Shown here: piece after piece, positions 62,665 through 64,000 of the stretch
Position numbering within the stretch: the first letter of the stretch is position 1
Layout: the number at the start of each line of letters is the position of its first letter
NCBI RefSeq assembly: GCF_003966715.1
Contig: NZ_AP018907.1
Span: forward strand, 2,158,001-2,222,000
Direction: 5' to 3'
From: Blastochloris tepida
GTDB lineage: Bacteria; Pseudomonadota; Alphaproteobacteria; Rhizobiales; Xanthobacteraceae
Length of the DNA stretch: 64,000 bases
Program-made: the position numbers and the translations under genes
Notes under the pieces: generated by a model
Database searches by the model: none
What the model was told of the DNA's origin: nothing
Seen by the model: the letters and a program-made list of their open reading frames with translations, nothing else

Positions 62665-64000
62665 CGACGGGAGAGTCCTCGCCGCCAAATTGGCGGATAT
62701 AGTCCAGCCAATACGGCAAGGGCTGATTGCGAAAGAGGAGCCCGCCGTAGCTGTGCTCGGCCATGTCCTCGAATTCGGGTGCCCACACCAACAGGAAGAT
62801 CGCCCGGCTGCGCATGAACAGCGCGTGGGTGCCGTGATAGATGTCCTGCCCGCCGAAGTCCCAGACGTGCAGCGTCGTCGGCCTGTCGCCGCCATTGCCG
62901 TGCAACTCGGTCGAACAGATATAGATGCCGTGGGTCGAGGCGATCGTCGGATCAAAGGGCTCGCTGCGCAGACGCCGGCAGATCTGGGTCTTGCCGATCC
63001 GCCCATTGCCGAGCACCATTAGCTTGACATCGGAGATCGGTTCTTCGCCGGCTTCGAGGTCGCGAACATGGGCGCGCAAGGAATCGAGGCAGTTGATATA
63101 TTCAGATTGAGACAAGACTTCCGGGGGAATGCCCGGAACAGTGGTGTCATGTAGCGTCAGCTTTTTGAGAGACGGCACGAACAGAACGCTGTTCGGTACG
63201 GACAAAAGGCAACAGGACGAACAATCGAGGGTCCGCAGGTTGGTGAGTGTCGCCAACGGGGCGAGATCACTCACCTGGGTTTTGGAGCAGTCGAGAGTCT
63301 GCAAGCTGGTGAGCGCCGCAAGCGGGGCGAGATCACTCACCTGGGTTCCGGAGCAGTCGAGCGTCTGCAGACCGGTGAGCGCCGCCAGCGGGGCGAGATC
63401 GCTCACTTGGGTTCTAGCGCAGTCGAGCGTCTGCAAATTGGCGAGCGCCGCCAGCGGAGCGAGATCGCTCACCTTGGTTTTGGAGCAGTTGAGCATCTGC
63501 AGGCTGGTGAGCGCCGCCAGCGGGGCAAGATCGCTCACCAGGGTTCCGGAGCAGGTCAGCGTCTGCAGGCTGGTGAGCGCCGCCAGCGGGCCGAGATTGC
63601 TCACCTTTGTGAAGAAACAGGCGAGCGTCCGCAGGCTGGTGAACGCCGCCAGCGGGGAGAGATCGCTCACATTTGTGATGAAGCACTCGAGCGTCTGCAG
63701 GCTGGTGAGCGCCGCCAGCGGGGAGAGATCGCTCACCTGGGTTACGGAGCAGTCGAGCGTCTGCAGGCTAGTGAGCGCCGCGAGCGGGGCGAGATCGTTT
63801 ACCTTTGTGAGGGAGCAGGTGAGCGTCTGCAAATTGGCGAGCGCCGCCAGCGGGGCGAGATCGCTCACCCCTGTTCCGGAGCATTTGAGCGTCTGCAAAT
63901 TGGCGAGCGCCGCCAGCGGGGCGAGATCGCTCACCTCTGTTCCGGCGCAGTTGAGCGTCTGCAAATTGGCGAGCGTCGCCAGCGGGGCGAGATCGCTTAC
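62657..64000 (-). pseudogene. ROCO-TIR protein, leucine-rich repeat and Roc GTPase part (5' end outside window)
   Basis: From the window edge it reads at least eleven 22-residue leucine-rich repeats, a short linker (LDSLRAHVRDLEAGEEPISDVK), then the Roc domain with P-loop LGNGRIGKTQI, the G3 motif VWDFGGQD, and FMRSRAIFLLVW. The frame is cut at DSPVVIV by IS66; the next natural residues QTRCD lie at 59847-59861. As it stands it would end about 18 codons inside the element. The N-terminus lies outside the window. Confidence 0.9.
63236..64000 (-). repeat. 66-bp tandem repeats coding for leucine-rich repeats
   Basis: Units of 66 bp repeat without gaps to the window edge, each coding for a 22-residue unit of the form xxLQTLxCSxTxVSDLAPLAAL. 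Units differ mainly at the second, solvent-exposed positions. The array continues beyond the window. Confidence 0.92.

Noticed and set aside
63236..64000. Possible CRISPR array because of regular spacing
   Set aside because: Units are contiguous 66-bp coding repeats without unique spacers and translate into leucine-rich repeats.

Overview
GC-rich DNA from an alphaproteobacterium, most likely order Hyphomicrobiales (Rhizobiales). The evidence is the rplM-rpsI / PaaI-thioesterase neighbourhood, a DUF2842 gene, short alphaproteobacterial psd, and three copies of a 46-bp palindromic repeat of the kind common in Bradyrhizobium/Rhodopseudomonas relatives. I cannot name the genus from the sequence alone.

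Host part (1-22.5 kb). The window opens with the end of an Atm1-type ABC exporter and psd (phosphatidylserine decarboxylase). Facing them are a polysaccharide deacetylase and an ATP-grasp ligase that overlap by ATGA. Next come a tryptophanase/tyrosine phenol-lyase family enzyme, the rplM-rpsI operon with a clear intrinsic terminator, a PaaI thioesterase, an enoyl-CoA hydratase coupled to a CoA-binding protein, and an O-acetylhomoserine sulfhydrylase. An exopolysaccharide cluster (10.9-19 kb) holds a FemAB-like acyltransferase, an ExoP/Wzz-type co-polymerase with a degenerate kinase domain, a Wza-type export lipoprotein, a glycosyltransferase, a WbaP-type initiating sugar transferase and an O-antigen-ligase/polymerase-like protein. 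An AI-2E family permease, a small membrane protein and tRNA-Pro(GGG) close the host part.

Prophage (from the tRNA-Pro 3' end at 22.47 kb to at least 58.04 kb). This is a complete-looking siphovirus genome. A leftward operon encodes integrase, excisionase and small genes. An S24-type repressor is flanked by two nearly identical promoters, PL and PR, each with a GGGCAAATGCCC operator in its spacer. A rightward early operon carries MT-A70 and C5 DNA methyltransferases, and brnTA lies antisense to it. A replication initiator with palindromic iterons inside its gene is the likely origin. A NusG-like protein is followed directly by an intrinsic terminator, which suggests late-gene antitermination. 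After it come HNH, two tandem small terminases, large terminase, portal, S49 protease, HK97 capsid, head-tail genes, tail genes with a likely -1 frameshift, fibres, endolysin and holin. A restriction-endonuclease-like gene sits antisense inside the head-tail module.

Right end (58.1-64 kb). A large leftward gene encodes leucine-rich repeats, a Roc GTPase, a COR domain and a C-terminal TIR domain. It has been split by a 2,787-bp IS66-family element with 22-bp perfect terminal inverted repeats and an 8-bp target duplication (GACGATGA). Removing the element and one duplicate restores the reading frame exactly. This ROCO-TIR gene lies just after the lysis genes, a usual place for prophage cargo, and no right attachment site is visible before the window ends, so it is probably prophage-borne. 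It is the most interesting candidate system here: an NLR-like, TIR-effector immune protein that appears to have been inactivated by transposition.
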